Positions 32,770-42,156 of a stretch of DNA of 64,000 nucleotides are shown here, piece after piece. Every line of letters begins with the position of its first letter. The first letter of the stretch is position 1. This DNA is from Eutreptiella sp. 'Long Island Sound 2002' (lineage: Eukaryota; Euglenozoa; Euglenophyceae; Eutreptiales; Eutreptiaceae): assembly GCA_964036045.1 (NCBI GenBank), contig OZ038382.1, positions 80,575,918 through 80,639,917 of the forward strand, written 5' to 3'. The notes under the pieces were generated by a model that saw nothing but the letters and a program-made list of their open reading frames with translations, was not told where the DNA came from and made no database searches. Made by a program: the position numbers and the translations under genes.

Positions 32770-34341
32770 TTGCCGCGGCAGCAGAAGACGGCAAGCTTCT
32801 CCTCCAAACCGCCTGGCCTACAACTGCCGACGCAAGCGCGCCGCGGCAAGCGGACACATACACCGACACAGCACACCCCACCGCACAATCCCCGCCCATG
32901 CCCCTCCTCTCTCGCTGCTCAACCGGATACCCACACACGCCCACCATCGCGCGCACCCCCGGGCCCCGCGACACGGGCCTCCCCCACCCGCCCAAACACA
33001 AGCACACGCACGCCACACACCCACCCGCCGGACACCCTTCACCGCCCCCCACACTCGACAACCCACACACAACCGCCGAGGGGAGCCCCGCGCCGCGCGG
33101 CACGCCCACTGCACCCAGTGGCCCGCCCACGCCCCTCGCACACACCCCAGAGGACCCAGGCCCACCCCCCCATGGCCCCTGAATGCAGCCCACGCGAACT
33201 GTTCCCCCCCGCGGACGCCAACCCACACGACCTCGCACATTGCAGGACCCGGGCCCAGCCAAGCCCAGAAGGAGAAGGCCACAGCCCCGCGCCTCCATCC
33301 CCCGCCCGTGCTGACCAGATCGGCCCGCCGGGCCGCCAGGTCACGACCGGGCCCCCCCAGCTGCCCGCCCCCAACCTACAGCCCGAGGACATGCCCCCAT
33401 TCCTTCCCGCCGTGGCCGCAGCGGAAGCCGCCGCCCACAAGCCAGCCCACATCACAGCCCAACCCGCGTCCAGCACCACCTCCTCATCCTCAGCCTCGTC
33501 CACCTCCTCCACCTCATCCTCCGACCCCCCCCTCCCCGCCGCCCTCATCCTCAAGGCCACGGCAAAAGCCAAGGCCGGGGCCGCACACACCGACCCCCCA
33601 ACCCGCACACAGGCGGCTCGAGCACCCCGGCAACGCACCGGGACGACCCTCGACCCGACATCAGCGCCCTCACACCTCCGGACAGAGGTACTCCTCAACC
33701 TGGAACCGGACCCCAACCCCAAACCCGAACCCAAACCCAAGCAGGCGCCCACGCAAGCACACACAACACCACAAACGCAACGACACAAACCCACCCGACA
33801 CCACCCCCGCCCGGACCCTCGCCCAAGACAGGACCCCCAACCCACCGCAACCCGCGCCCCCCTCCCGCCGGCACCCACCACCACCGCAGAGGCGGCCACC
33901 CAGCACGACCCCGTCCAGGCCCTCGTCCGCATCCCCGTCACCAAGGGCCCCGGCATCCATCCCCCACAAACCACCTCTACCGCCGGCCAAACCGACCCAG
34001 GGACGTGGGACCCCTCGACCACCGTCACCGTCAAGCCCGGCCCCCAACCCGCCCCCCCTGCCCACCACATAGTGCAGCCCCGGGGACTGCCCACGATGCC
34101 CAACCCCCACCCCCACAAGGGGGACCGGAAAACACACAAGAGGTCCATGGGCCATACCCGCAACACCAACCCCACCACTACCCACACCACCACCACCAGC
34201 GGCCCCACAACCACCACTATCAACACCACCCCCACCACTACCACTGCCCACCGCCCTACCCCACCGGGCCACAACCCCCCGTGCACGAACAGCACCAGCG
34301 GATGGGGTTGCAGCCACCGAGCGCTCCACCCGCAAACCTGA
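32770..34341 (+). CDS. LINE-A downstream proline-rich ORF
   Basis: The 523-codon open frame starts with a segment (KTASFSSKPPGLQ) conserved in the minus copy, then is dominated by proline, threonine and histidine. It contains a serine run (about 33,470-33,525) and alternating KPEPKPK-type and TTTNTTP-type low complexity. Overlapping frames are also open because of the C-rich composition, so much of this may be non-coding or a linker. I do not recognise a domain. Confidence 0.35.
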   Translation: MPRQQKTASFSSKPPGLQLPTQARRGKRTHTPTQHTPPHNPRPCPSSLAAQPDTHTRPPSRAPPGPATRASPTRPNTSTRTPHTHPPDTLHRPPHSTTHTQPPRGAPRRAARPLHPVARPRPSHTPQRTQAHPPMAPECSPRELFPPADANPHDLAHCRTRAQPSPEGEGHSPAPPSPARADQIGPPGRQVTTGPPQLPAPNLQPEDMPPFLPAVAAAEAAAHKPAHITAQPASSTTSSSSASSTSSTSSSDPPLPAALILKATAKAKAGAAHTDPPTRTQAARAPRQRTGTTLDPTSAPSHLRTEVLLNLEPDPNPKPEPKPKQAPTQAHTTPQTQRHKPTRHHPRPDPRPRQDPQPTATRAPLPPAPTTTAEAATQHDPVQALVRIPVTKGPGIHPPQTTSTAGQTDPGTWDPSTTVTVKPGPQPAPPAHHIVQPRGLPTMPNPHPHKGDRKTHKRSMGHTRNTNPTTTHTTTTSGPTTTTINTTPTTTTAHRPTPPGHNPPCTNSTSGWGCSHRALHPQT

Positions 34342-34522
34342 CCGACCGCCAGGGGCCACCCCCCCCGTACCAGCCACCCCCCCCGTACCAGGAACCGTAT
34401 CCGTACCCCCCCGGCCACCACGTCCACGCCGAAGGGCCCCCCCGGGCCCAACCCCGCCAAGGACAGCCACTCGACCCATACCACCAGCCGCTGCCGCCAC
34501 CACACCCCTACGTGGCGGATCC

Positions 34523-35266
34523 ATGGACGACAGGGGGTCCACCCCCCCCCCCCCCCAGTACCAGGCGGCACCGCGCGAGGCCCCCCAGGGGCCGCCGACG
34601 CCTCCGGACTGGCCCGACTCGAGCGATGAGGCCCGGTCCCGCAAACGGCGGCGCTGCCGCTCCCACCCCGCACGGCACACTCGCCCACGGCGCCCACACT
34701 CCCACCGCGCCTCAACCACCCACTCGCGCCGCTCCCGCTCCCCCAGGTGCCACCACGACCCCCCGGGACCCCGCTTCCGTCGCTCCTGCTTCCCAGGGCA
34801 CCACCACGAGCGCCACTGCCGCCCCATGTCCGCCTCCCCCTCCCCCCACCGTCCATACAAGAACCCCACCCCCAGCCCCCGCCACCACCACTCCCGCTCC
34901 CCCCGACGCAGCAAGGCACGCCACCGCCGCCCCACGTCCACCGCCCCCTCCCCCCACACGCCCCGCCAGGCGCCCCGTTCCCCCCGCCGCCCGTACCAAT
35001 CCACCACCCCCAGCCCCCGCCACCACCACTCCCGCTCCCCCAGACGCCACCGAGCGCGCCACCGCCGCCCCATGTCCACCTCCCCCTCCCGTTCCCCCCT
35101 CCGCCCGTACCCGTCCTCCACCCCCAGCCCCTGCCACCGCCGCTCCCGCTCCCCCAGGCACCGCCATCCCCGCCACCACCGCAGGTCCACGTCCTCCCCC
35201 CGCCGCTCCAGGACCCCGGGCACGGACCCCCCCCCCCCAGGAGCCCCCGCCCACCTCGCCTGGTAG
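34523..35266 (+). CDS. LINE-A arginine/serine-rich ORF
   Basis: 247 codons with repeated SRSPRR and RHRRPMSTSPS motifs, a repeat period of roughly 45-60 codons. The equivalent minus-strand frame (10,416-10,847) has the same motifs, so this frame is conserved between copies even though other frames are open too. RS-rich proteins of this kind associate with RNA and splicing factors. A role in binding LINE RNA or in export is inference. No start codon is certain; the conserved part may be the C-terminus of a longer protein. Confidence 0.5.
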   Translation: MDDRGSTPPPPQYQAAPREAPQGPPTPPDWPDSSDEARSRKRRRCRSHPARHTRPRRPHSHRASTTHSRRSRSPRCHHDPPGPRFRRSCFPGHHHERHCRPMSASPSPHRPYKNPTPSPRHHHSRSPRRSKARHRRPTSTAPSPHTPRQAPRSPRRPYQSTTPSPRHHHSRSPRRHRARHRRPMSTSPSRSPLRPYPSSTPSPCHRRSRSPRHRHPRHHRRSTSSPRRSRTPGTDPPPPGAPAHLAW

Positions 35267-35649
35267 TCTCCCCCCGCTCTACAGGAGCTCCGCCGCTGGG
35301 TGAAGTGGGCCGGGGGAGCGGGAAGGCACGAAGGGGTGCACATGGTGCATACCTTCGAGGCCGCACCCCCGCAAACCCCAACGAGGCCGCCCCGGAGGCC
35401 ATCATGCCGCAAGCGGCATGGGAGGCCCTCCTCCGCGATGCGGTCCAGGGCCTCCGCCCCCCCTACACCCCCCAAGCCCTCCGCCAGTGGCTCCAGGCCA
35501 CCCACCCCCAGGCCTGGGCCGCCGGCGCCCCCTCCCAACCCCGCTCCTCCCGCAACCACCACACCAGGAAGGGGCAGGACAAGGGCAAGGAAAGGGCAAG
35601 GAGCACCAAGGGACACTCAGGCAAGAGGTCACGGAGAGGCCCCAAGTGA
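34747..35649 (+). CDS. LINE-A last conserved ORF segment
   Basis: Only the last 120 codons (from about 35,285) look like conserved protein: a stretch with MPQAAWEALLRDAVQGLRPP and then RQWLQATHPQAW, followed by a basic tail (KGQDKGKERARSTKG). The first part of the block also occurs at the start of the minus-strand frame 8,797-10,251. The proline-rich upstream part overlaps the RS-rich frame and is probably not translated in this frame. Confidence 0.4.
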   Translation: MPPRPPGTPLPSLLLPRAPPRAPLPPHVRLPLPPPSIQEPHPQPPPPPLPLPPTQQGTPPPPHVHRPLPPHAPPGAPFPPPPVPIHHPQPPPPPLPLPQTPPSAPPPPHVHLPLPFPPPPVPVLHPQPLPPPLPLPQAPPSPPPPQVHVLPPPLQDPGHGPPPPRSPRPPRLVVSPRSTGAPPLGEVGRGSGKARRGAHGAYLRGRTPANPNEAAPEAIMPQAAWEALLRDAVQGLRPPYTPQALRQWLQATHPQAWAAGAPSQPRSSRNHHTRKGQDKGKERARSTKGHSGKRSRRGPK

Positions 35650-37975
35650 GGGCAGGCACTCGCAGGGACAGGACGCCGGAAGCGACACCAAAGGCAGGAA
35701 ACCACCCAAGAACGAGGAGGGGGCGGGAGCGGGGACCAAGACACGGAGGAAAAGGGCACCACGGCAGGCACCACGACCCACACCCAGGAGGGGCACACCA
35801 CGACAGGGGGACCAGCGCCGCCCCGCCCCCACCAAACACCCCAACACACACCACCGAAGCAAACATCGGACGCCATGCAGATCACACCAGCGCACACCCA
35901 TCGGCCACCGGAAACCACACGGAGAATGGAGGGCACACCTACACGGGGAGAACGGGCCACAACCACAGAGGAAGCAGCAGGGAACGCCGCCGCACGGCGC
36001 ACCACCACGCCCTCACCGCCAGGCGACGACCCCGGCCACCACAAGGACCACCTCACAGGCACCGGAACAGGACGAAGGCACGGCCGCGGCACCCAGGACT
36101 AGGGACCGAAACCCCCAGAGGACACGGGACCAAGGCACAGGCCCCCAGGGAGGGCAACCCCACAGACCGTCACGCGACCGACCTACCCGACCCACCAGCC
36201 CGAGCGGCACGCCCAAGCCCCCACAGCACGGACCCAGCGAGACATCCACACCTAACCGCACCCCCCAGCCACCAGCCAGCCACACTCCGGCCCGCACTCC
36301 GCACCACGACACAGGCCAGGCTGACCTCCACTGACCCACCGCAGCACCACGCGAGACCACGGCACACCGCACCACAGCGCGCCAAAGTGCAACGCGCCAC
36401 AGCACGACGCGACGCGACGCGGCACAGAGCGGCACAACACGACACAACTGACCCTAACCTGAAGGAGTAACCGAACCCAGCCACCGCACACCCCGGAAGG
36501 CGCCGCGCCAGCACGCCACACACCAGCACCGCAGGCCACGCACGGGGCCACAGCGCGCCTGGCGACAACGGTGGCAGACCACCCAGAAGATTACAGCCGG
36601 CACCGCAGAGGGGAAAGGACACGAACAACCCCAGCCCCCTAACCCAAAACCACAAGCAGCCGCCTGGCGCAGCCGCCCAGCCGGCAGAGCCAGGACCTAA
36701 CCTGGCAAGGGGGGGCGCCGAGCCCACCGTGTACATAGCCCAGCCGACCCATGGGGCCAGAACGCGGCCAAACAGAACGCAACTGAAAACAGCAGCCCGG
36801 AAGACAACACTGAATGCGGGCCAGTGCGTGCGCCAGCCCAGGGAAGGCAGAGGGAGGAACAGGCAAGCCCCCCCCCCCAAGAAGAAGAAGGAGGGGGGAG
36901 GGGGAAAAGGCACGAAAACAGCCCACGGCCGTCAAACCGCCCGCCAACACCACCAGAGGCGGCCAAACCCCCCCCCCCGGAAGGCACCGAAGACAGGACC
37001 CCCAAAGAGGCACAGGGGGACCACCCACCCAAAACAGGCAACACCAAGCCAGGAACAGCGGCCCACCGGGAAGAGGGACACCGAAACGAAAAAAAGAAGA
37101 AAGAGAGCCACCAGCCCAGCCCGAAAGAAAGGGGATGGAGGGACAGGGACCACAAAGCCCGGGACAGGAAAAAAAAAGGAAAAAACAAAAGCGCAAAAAA
37201 CACACCCCGACAAACCAGCCAAGAAGGGCTGGGCACAGCCGAGACCCGGGCCCAGCACACACGCCCACACCGCACGCCGGAACCGGAAACGGCGGGGGGC
37301 AAGCGGGGCGCCCACAAAATCACACACGTCCCATAAGCAGGCCAAAACTAAAGCTCAACCACGAACACCACAAACAGCCGACACCAGAGGAACAACACCA
37401 CAAACCGTGGCCAAACACACCCACCCAAGACCCCAGCCAGGACTGGCGGGGTTAACAAAACCCACACCCAACCGCCAACCGGACCCAAACACAAACGCCG
37501 CACAACAGTAGGAAACCCAGTGCCCACAGCCCGGGCACTGAGGCAGCCCGTGCCATGCAGGTGACCCGGCCAAACGAGATCCGGAGACCGGGGGTAAGGC
37601 TGCATCCTAAGGCCTGCGCTGCTTTGGGACTCGAGGCGGAGCGTGCGACACCCAAGCGCCTCGGAACCCTAGTACCAAGAACGTGCATGCATGCCTTGGG
37701 AACGGGATACGCCAGGAAGTCCGGTGAACCTCTAGGGTTCCGCCCAAAAGAGGGGACGTGCGCAAGCATGGGGGCACACCCTCCTGGCGAGACAAGCACG
37801 TCACGCTGGCGGCGATCAGCCCTCCCGGTGTTGCCCGGGGCCGCTTTGTTGGGGGCCAACAGTCAGGTCTAGCGGGATGTAAGCCGCCTCCCCTCTTCAC
37901 GCGCGGAGCCTCTTCCTGTTCGTCACAGGGGCGACGCCAGGGGGAACCATGGGGCGCCTCTCCATGACCGAGTGC
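35650..37975 (+). other. LINE-A 3' region, C/A-rich
   Basis: About 2.3 kb with very few G on the sense strand in places. All open frames are low complexity. The last 450 bp (about 37,540-37,975) is well conserved with the mirrored end of the other copy (about 6,835-7,260), as expected for the 3' end recognised by the element's own reverse transcriptase. Confidence 0.6.
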
Positions 37976-37991
37976 ACCTACCTACCTACCT
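37976..37991 (+). repeat. LINE-A 3' tail, (CCTA)n
   Basis: The element ends in three to four CCTA repeats, directly followed by the right-hand minisatellite block. Confidence 0.75.
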
Positions 37992-37993
37992 CT

Positions 37994-38896
37994 GCAATTT
38001 GTTCAGTTCGTTTGATGAAACAAGTTTAAAATCATGCTGTGTCTGTTGGTGTCTTGTGATTTGTTTAAAAGTTGGAAGAGGCAGGCGAGGGGGCTCTCAA
38101 GCGCCCATTGCAAGTGCTCACTAGAAGAGGGCATTTGAAGCCCCGCCTTAGGGAGCGCAACCCAAGCGCCCACTGCAAGGGTCCACGTGAAGAGCGCCTT
38201 TGAAGCGCTCACTTTCTCGAAGCCTCATTGAAGGCGCGTTCGGACGCCTTTGCACCAAACTCGACAAACGTGTGTTGCAACGCATTCTCCAAGCCTCATT
38301 GAAGGCGTTTGTGAACACCCTTGAACCAAAATCGACATACCCGTTTGAGACGCGTTCCGCAATCTTCATTGAGGGCGTTTGCGGACGCATTTCCACCAAA
38401 GGTGCCAAACGTGTTTTACAACGCGTTCTCTGACCTTCATTGCAGGCGCTTTCGATCGCATGGGCACAAAAGTCCACGAACGCGTTTTGTGACGCGTTCT
38501 TCAAGCCAGATTGAACGTGTTTACCAAAGCACTTGCACCCAAGTCCACAAAGTGGTTTGCGAACGCGTTTGCCTTCTCCAAATGAATGAAAATCAATGCA
38601 AATGAACAAATGCAGCTTAGGGAACGCCTTTGCACCAATCTCAAGGAACACGTGTGCACCAATCTTCAGGAACAATGTGTTCTACTTCCCTCATGGAACC
38701 TGCTTTCAAACCACTTTGCACCAATCTTGAGGAACACGCTTTTGAACATTGTCACCATACTTGCCAAACACTTCAAACCAAACCCAATCAAAGTGTGTTC
38801 TCCTTGCCTCAATCACCTCCACATTTCGAGCACAATGTAAGCACCCACAAAGAACGCCAAAGCCACCACAAGTTAGCCTGCTGAAGGAACTCAAGC
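37994..38896. repeat. 71-bp minisatellite block, right copy
   Basis: This is the same roughly 0.9-kb block as 5,925-6,816, in the same orientation and diverged. The 71-bp units run from about 38,218 to 38,580. Landmarks TTTGCACCAAACTCGACAAA and GCCACCACAAGTTA occur in both copies. The two blocks bracket the whole 31-kb LINE-A region as direct repeats. Confidence 0.8.
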
Positions 38897-39553
38897 CATG
38901 ACAGTTTTGTAATCCCACAGTGGAATCCTCTACGACCCTGATTCCAAGAGCAAGGCAAAAGGCGATAACGAACTCGTTGATAAGCTTGTTTTAATTCCAG
39001 AACCCACCGGGGAATCCAAACTGTCATATGCCTGTCATAGAGGCTACAAACAAACATATGAGTACAAACTAAACATCTGAGCAAACCAAAATCTGAATTA
39101 TCACCGTAATAACTTCTGATTGTGTCGTAATCTTTAAACTACATTAGAGTCGACATTCCCATTACCCAAATCCGAGATGTCGTTCTAATTCTCGACTTAC
39201 AATTAACTATTGCTCGGCGCGCGCATCCATCTTAGTGTGCACGCGCTTCTGACGCCTCCTGTTAACAAACCTAGAATACCATCCCAATAGGTCACGAGGT
39301 CACGAGGTTAAGGCTTAATTAGCCGACTCTTTCTTTGTCTATTGCATTGTGTCCGAGTCAGCAGAACTGCAGCCGGCAGCTGCTTGCTCGGAGTCGCAGC
39401 CTCTGCTGCTGCTTTTGTCTGGGCCTGAGGTGGCAGTACAGGATTGGTGTTCAAAGAATTGCTTACCTGAAACATTTTCTGCATTTTTATGGGCCTTTTT
39501 TTACTTTATTTGTTTCGTCGTACGACGAAATCTTCTTCTTACGATGAAATTAT
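38897..39553. other. No gene seen; palindrome near right end
   Basis: About 650 bp of AT-richer sequence without coding signal. A perfect 18-bp palindrome, TTTCGTCGTACGACGAAA, lies at 39,513-39,530, followed by TTACGATGAAATT. A similar CTTACGATGAAA stretch recurs at about 40,736. Confidence 0.45.
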
Positions 39554-41039
39554 TCATTTTTCAATGAATTTTTTCAATGACAACAATTGGGACCAAAAAG
39601 ATTTCAAATCAAGAAACAAAAATGTTTTGCCATCAACAACAACAAACCAACAACAACAAAACAAAAACATACGTCCTTCCCCTTCTGGAAGTCCAGAAAT
39701 CATTGCTAATTTTTGTCCATATTTTATTGTGCTGCAGAGCTTGATCCAGCGTTGCCCAACAAGATGTGCAGGGTCGTGGTTTGCCACCGGCTTCCAGAAA
39801 GCATGACACAGTGGAAAACCTTGCAGGAGAGTCCACGTCAGTGCAAGGGCCTCACCCAATCCCCATTCAGTTGCAGCGACTCCTCCTCTACTGCTGTTCT
39901 GCAGGAACACTGCTTTCATAATTGCGTTCATCGTCTCTGTCAAGTCGTTCCCAAACATAATCAGCCTGAATCCCAAATTGAAACATTTTCTGATGATGGC
40001 CTTCATGACATTGGGAACCGCAAGACAACTCAAATTTTCGTGCTGCTAGCTCTACCCGAGCTTCGAGGCCATCAACTGTTGGGCCAGATTGATAAATGTT
40101 TCCAACTATTTCACCAAATGCACGTACGGCCTCATCTGCTGCAGACCCGTCATTGCTCAAGATGTGTGCTACCGTATTCTACACATAAAACAGACCCTGG
40201 ACGTTCTGGCCCTCTGGTGCAGACTCCTTGCGCAACCCCCACCATCGTATGTCGGCAGCTTTGAAGCTCGCCTTCAGCAGCAGGACTCTCTCCTTCAGAA
40301 GCTCCAGTGCAGTCGTGTGTGTAAGGATTTAGATCAGCTTACCACAGATCATCATGAGGTGTAGAATATATGGGAAGAATGATGTTTGAGCAGTGTCAAG
40401 AATCGGTTCATCCTTCACTGCCTTTCCAGCTTGTGCAACACCTGGTTTGCCTCTGCACTGTCTGTCCTCTTCTGGTGGTCTCTGCTTCTCCTAGTCGAAA
40501 CATTCCCGGTGTGCTTCAGGTCAAACACCGTAGAAGAATGGCGAAGGAACCATCCAACAAGTACTGAAACCAAGGATACTGGAGAAAAACTGTAAGTCAC
40601 CACCAAACTTACAGGGCGCCGGCACTGTACCCCACCGCACACGTATGCAACAAGTTGTCAAGATGCGCTGAATGGCATGCAGGAATGACAGAATGCTCTT
40701 AATCTTCAATTTGCGTCCTACCACGAGAAATGCATCTTACGATGAAAAATTCATCTTATGATGAAATTGTATGAAGAATTCACGGCAGCACACCTCCACA
40801 TTAGTTTTCCATAGAATCTGCAGGTCCTCCGTGACTTTGACACCTGCGTAGGCCATAGAAATAACCAAAATGTGGCTTATCGTCGTTGCATGACGACCAC
40901 GATCGATGATAGACACATTCAATTCATTCTGACCACAACCGGCGACAGGATAACCATCGCCTCGAATGATCAATCTGACACCGTCACTCGGGTGTGCAAC
41001 AGTGTCCCAGATAGCTTTTGGGGACTGCACATATTTCAA
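39554..41039 (-). pseudogene. Decayed relative of the 7-kb transposon's transposase
   Basis: Read on the minus strand, 41,039-40,737 contains LIIRGDGYPVAGCG, matching IIRGDGFPCG of the transposase at 24.8-26.2 kb. At 40,160-39,888 there is a helical-looking central segment. From 40,033 to 39,554 there is MFGNDLTETMNAIMKAVFL followed by SSRGG, matching MFSGDIVESLNYILKDHFL and SSGRGG. The order is the same as in the intact gene, but several frame changes and stops intervene and the sequences are very diverged, so this is an older, distinct lineage. I could not find its TIRs. Confidence 0.6.
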
Positions 41040-42050
41040 TTACTCGTCCAGTGGTCAGGAAGGTGACATGCTGTTGTTGTACTATGTGGGTGACTCCAGT
41101 GCGCAACGGCTTGTCAGAGGTTTTCATGTATCATCCACAGTCCGTCAACCCGGGACCAAATTGGAAACACAAACCCCAGTGGCATTCAAGTACGCCTGCT
41201 GCTTGGCACCTGCAAAGGACAGGAAGTGTGAGTAATTCATCCGAGAAAGCCGAAGTGCCACAATCAAGCACACGGCTTGTACAGGACAGTAGGAAAAAGT
41301 GCTTTTCCAATGCTTTGAGGCATACTCTAGTTGTATTAGGGATGCACTGAGCATCCAGGCATTTCTATCTTAGTATTGGCCCCACCAAAAGTGGTAATAA
41401 CACATTTTGACATATGGAACCAAACACTCAATCAGGATATGGAGAGGACCCCTTAATCCCCTTTCAATGTGAGGCAACTCATCTTTTCCTGGGTTGACTG
41501 AGAACTGACATATCCAGGGCAGAGCCTATGAATTTATCTATGTTTTTCCATGAATTTCTAGCTGTCCTAGTGGTTTGCACCCTTTTTGAGAGGTCCTGGG
41601 TTCAATTCCTGGTCAGCCTAGCTAAGTAGGAAGATCTCATGTGACATGGCAGTGACCTCATCGCCACATGCCCTGCCACCTCAGCACATATGGGACCCAA
41701 AACCAAGAGTGCACATCTCCTGAGATGGCACTATGGAGATAGAGTGACCATCGGGCAGTTTTCCAACTCTTTTCCAAAACATTTCAGCTATCTTTGTGAA
41801 TATGCAATCCGATTTGACCTGAGTTGCAGTTTCTGTGAATATCCTTTCATCTTTCACTGTTTACACTGCAGCCCTTCATGCTTTGATCCTGATTCTCTTC
41901 TCCTTGCATACCTCTGGCTTGGGCTATCCTGGATTGACTGTATTTCAGCAAACAAAACGTTTTCATCTTCAAAAACAAGCAGCAGGAAACCCTACACCAG
42001 CAGCAAGCAGCAGGAGAGGCAACAAAACAGTGTTGAAACCACTATAAACC
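41040..42050. other. Flank with a tRNA-like relic; possible LTR end
   Basis: There is no supported protein gene. A tRNA-like segment is at 41,561-41,618. The last 300 bp before the primer-site-like sequence at 42,055 would be expected to hold the 5' LTR of the downstream gag element. I cannot define its start because no second LTR is in the window. Confidence 0.4.
41561..41618 (+). pseudogene. tRNA-like relic (possible SINE head)
   Basis: GCTGTCC and GGTCAGC at the ends can pair at six of seven positions. GGGTTCAATTCC is a good B-box/T-loop and TAGTGGTTTG resembles an A-box. The whole is only 58 nt, too short for a cloverleaf, so it is a shortened tRNA pseudogene or the head of a tRNA-derived SINE. 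Confidence 0.4.
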
Positions 42051-42054
42051 TTTT

Positions 42055-42068
42055 CTGGTAGCAAGAGG
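42055..42068 (+). promoter_or_regulatory. Possible primer-binding site (initiator-Met tRNA)
   Basis: TGGTAGCA followed by GAGG, about 100 bp before gag. Many LTR retrotransposons prime from initiator-Met tRNA, whose 3' end is complementary to TGGTAGCAGAGG-type sequence. The extra A lowers confidence. Confidence 0.4.
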
Positions 42069-42156
42069 CAGACCGTGTCTGCGCACCGGCAGCAACCCCG
42101 CGCCCTACATCCAGTGCGCCGAGTACAGTAACACATAAGCAGAAGGGCGAACGAAG

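Larger units (their letters stand above)
16110..37991 (+). mobile_element. LINE family A, plus-strand copy carrying two insertions
   Basis: This is the longer LINE-A copy. In order it holds an N-terminal proline-rich region, an EEP-type endonuclease, reverse transcriptase, RNase H, a C-terminal CxC...H...C finger, ORF3, an RS-rich region and a C-rich 3' region, with a (CCTA)n tail at 37,976-37,991. The 5' end is probably truncated near 16,110, since the frame is open but no start is evident. It is interrupted by an LTR element (20,724-22,783) and a DNA transposon (23,632-30,694). In-frame stops at 17,082 and 17,712, a frameshift near 18,330 and a lost catalytic Asp show it was probably already defective or has decayed since. 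Confidence 0.88.

Noticed and set aside
6817-37991. Twin priming or a single inverted LINE-A insertion
   Set aside because: Each orientation has its own 3' tail and its own full 3' region, so two insertions are needed.
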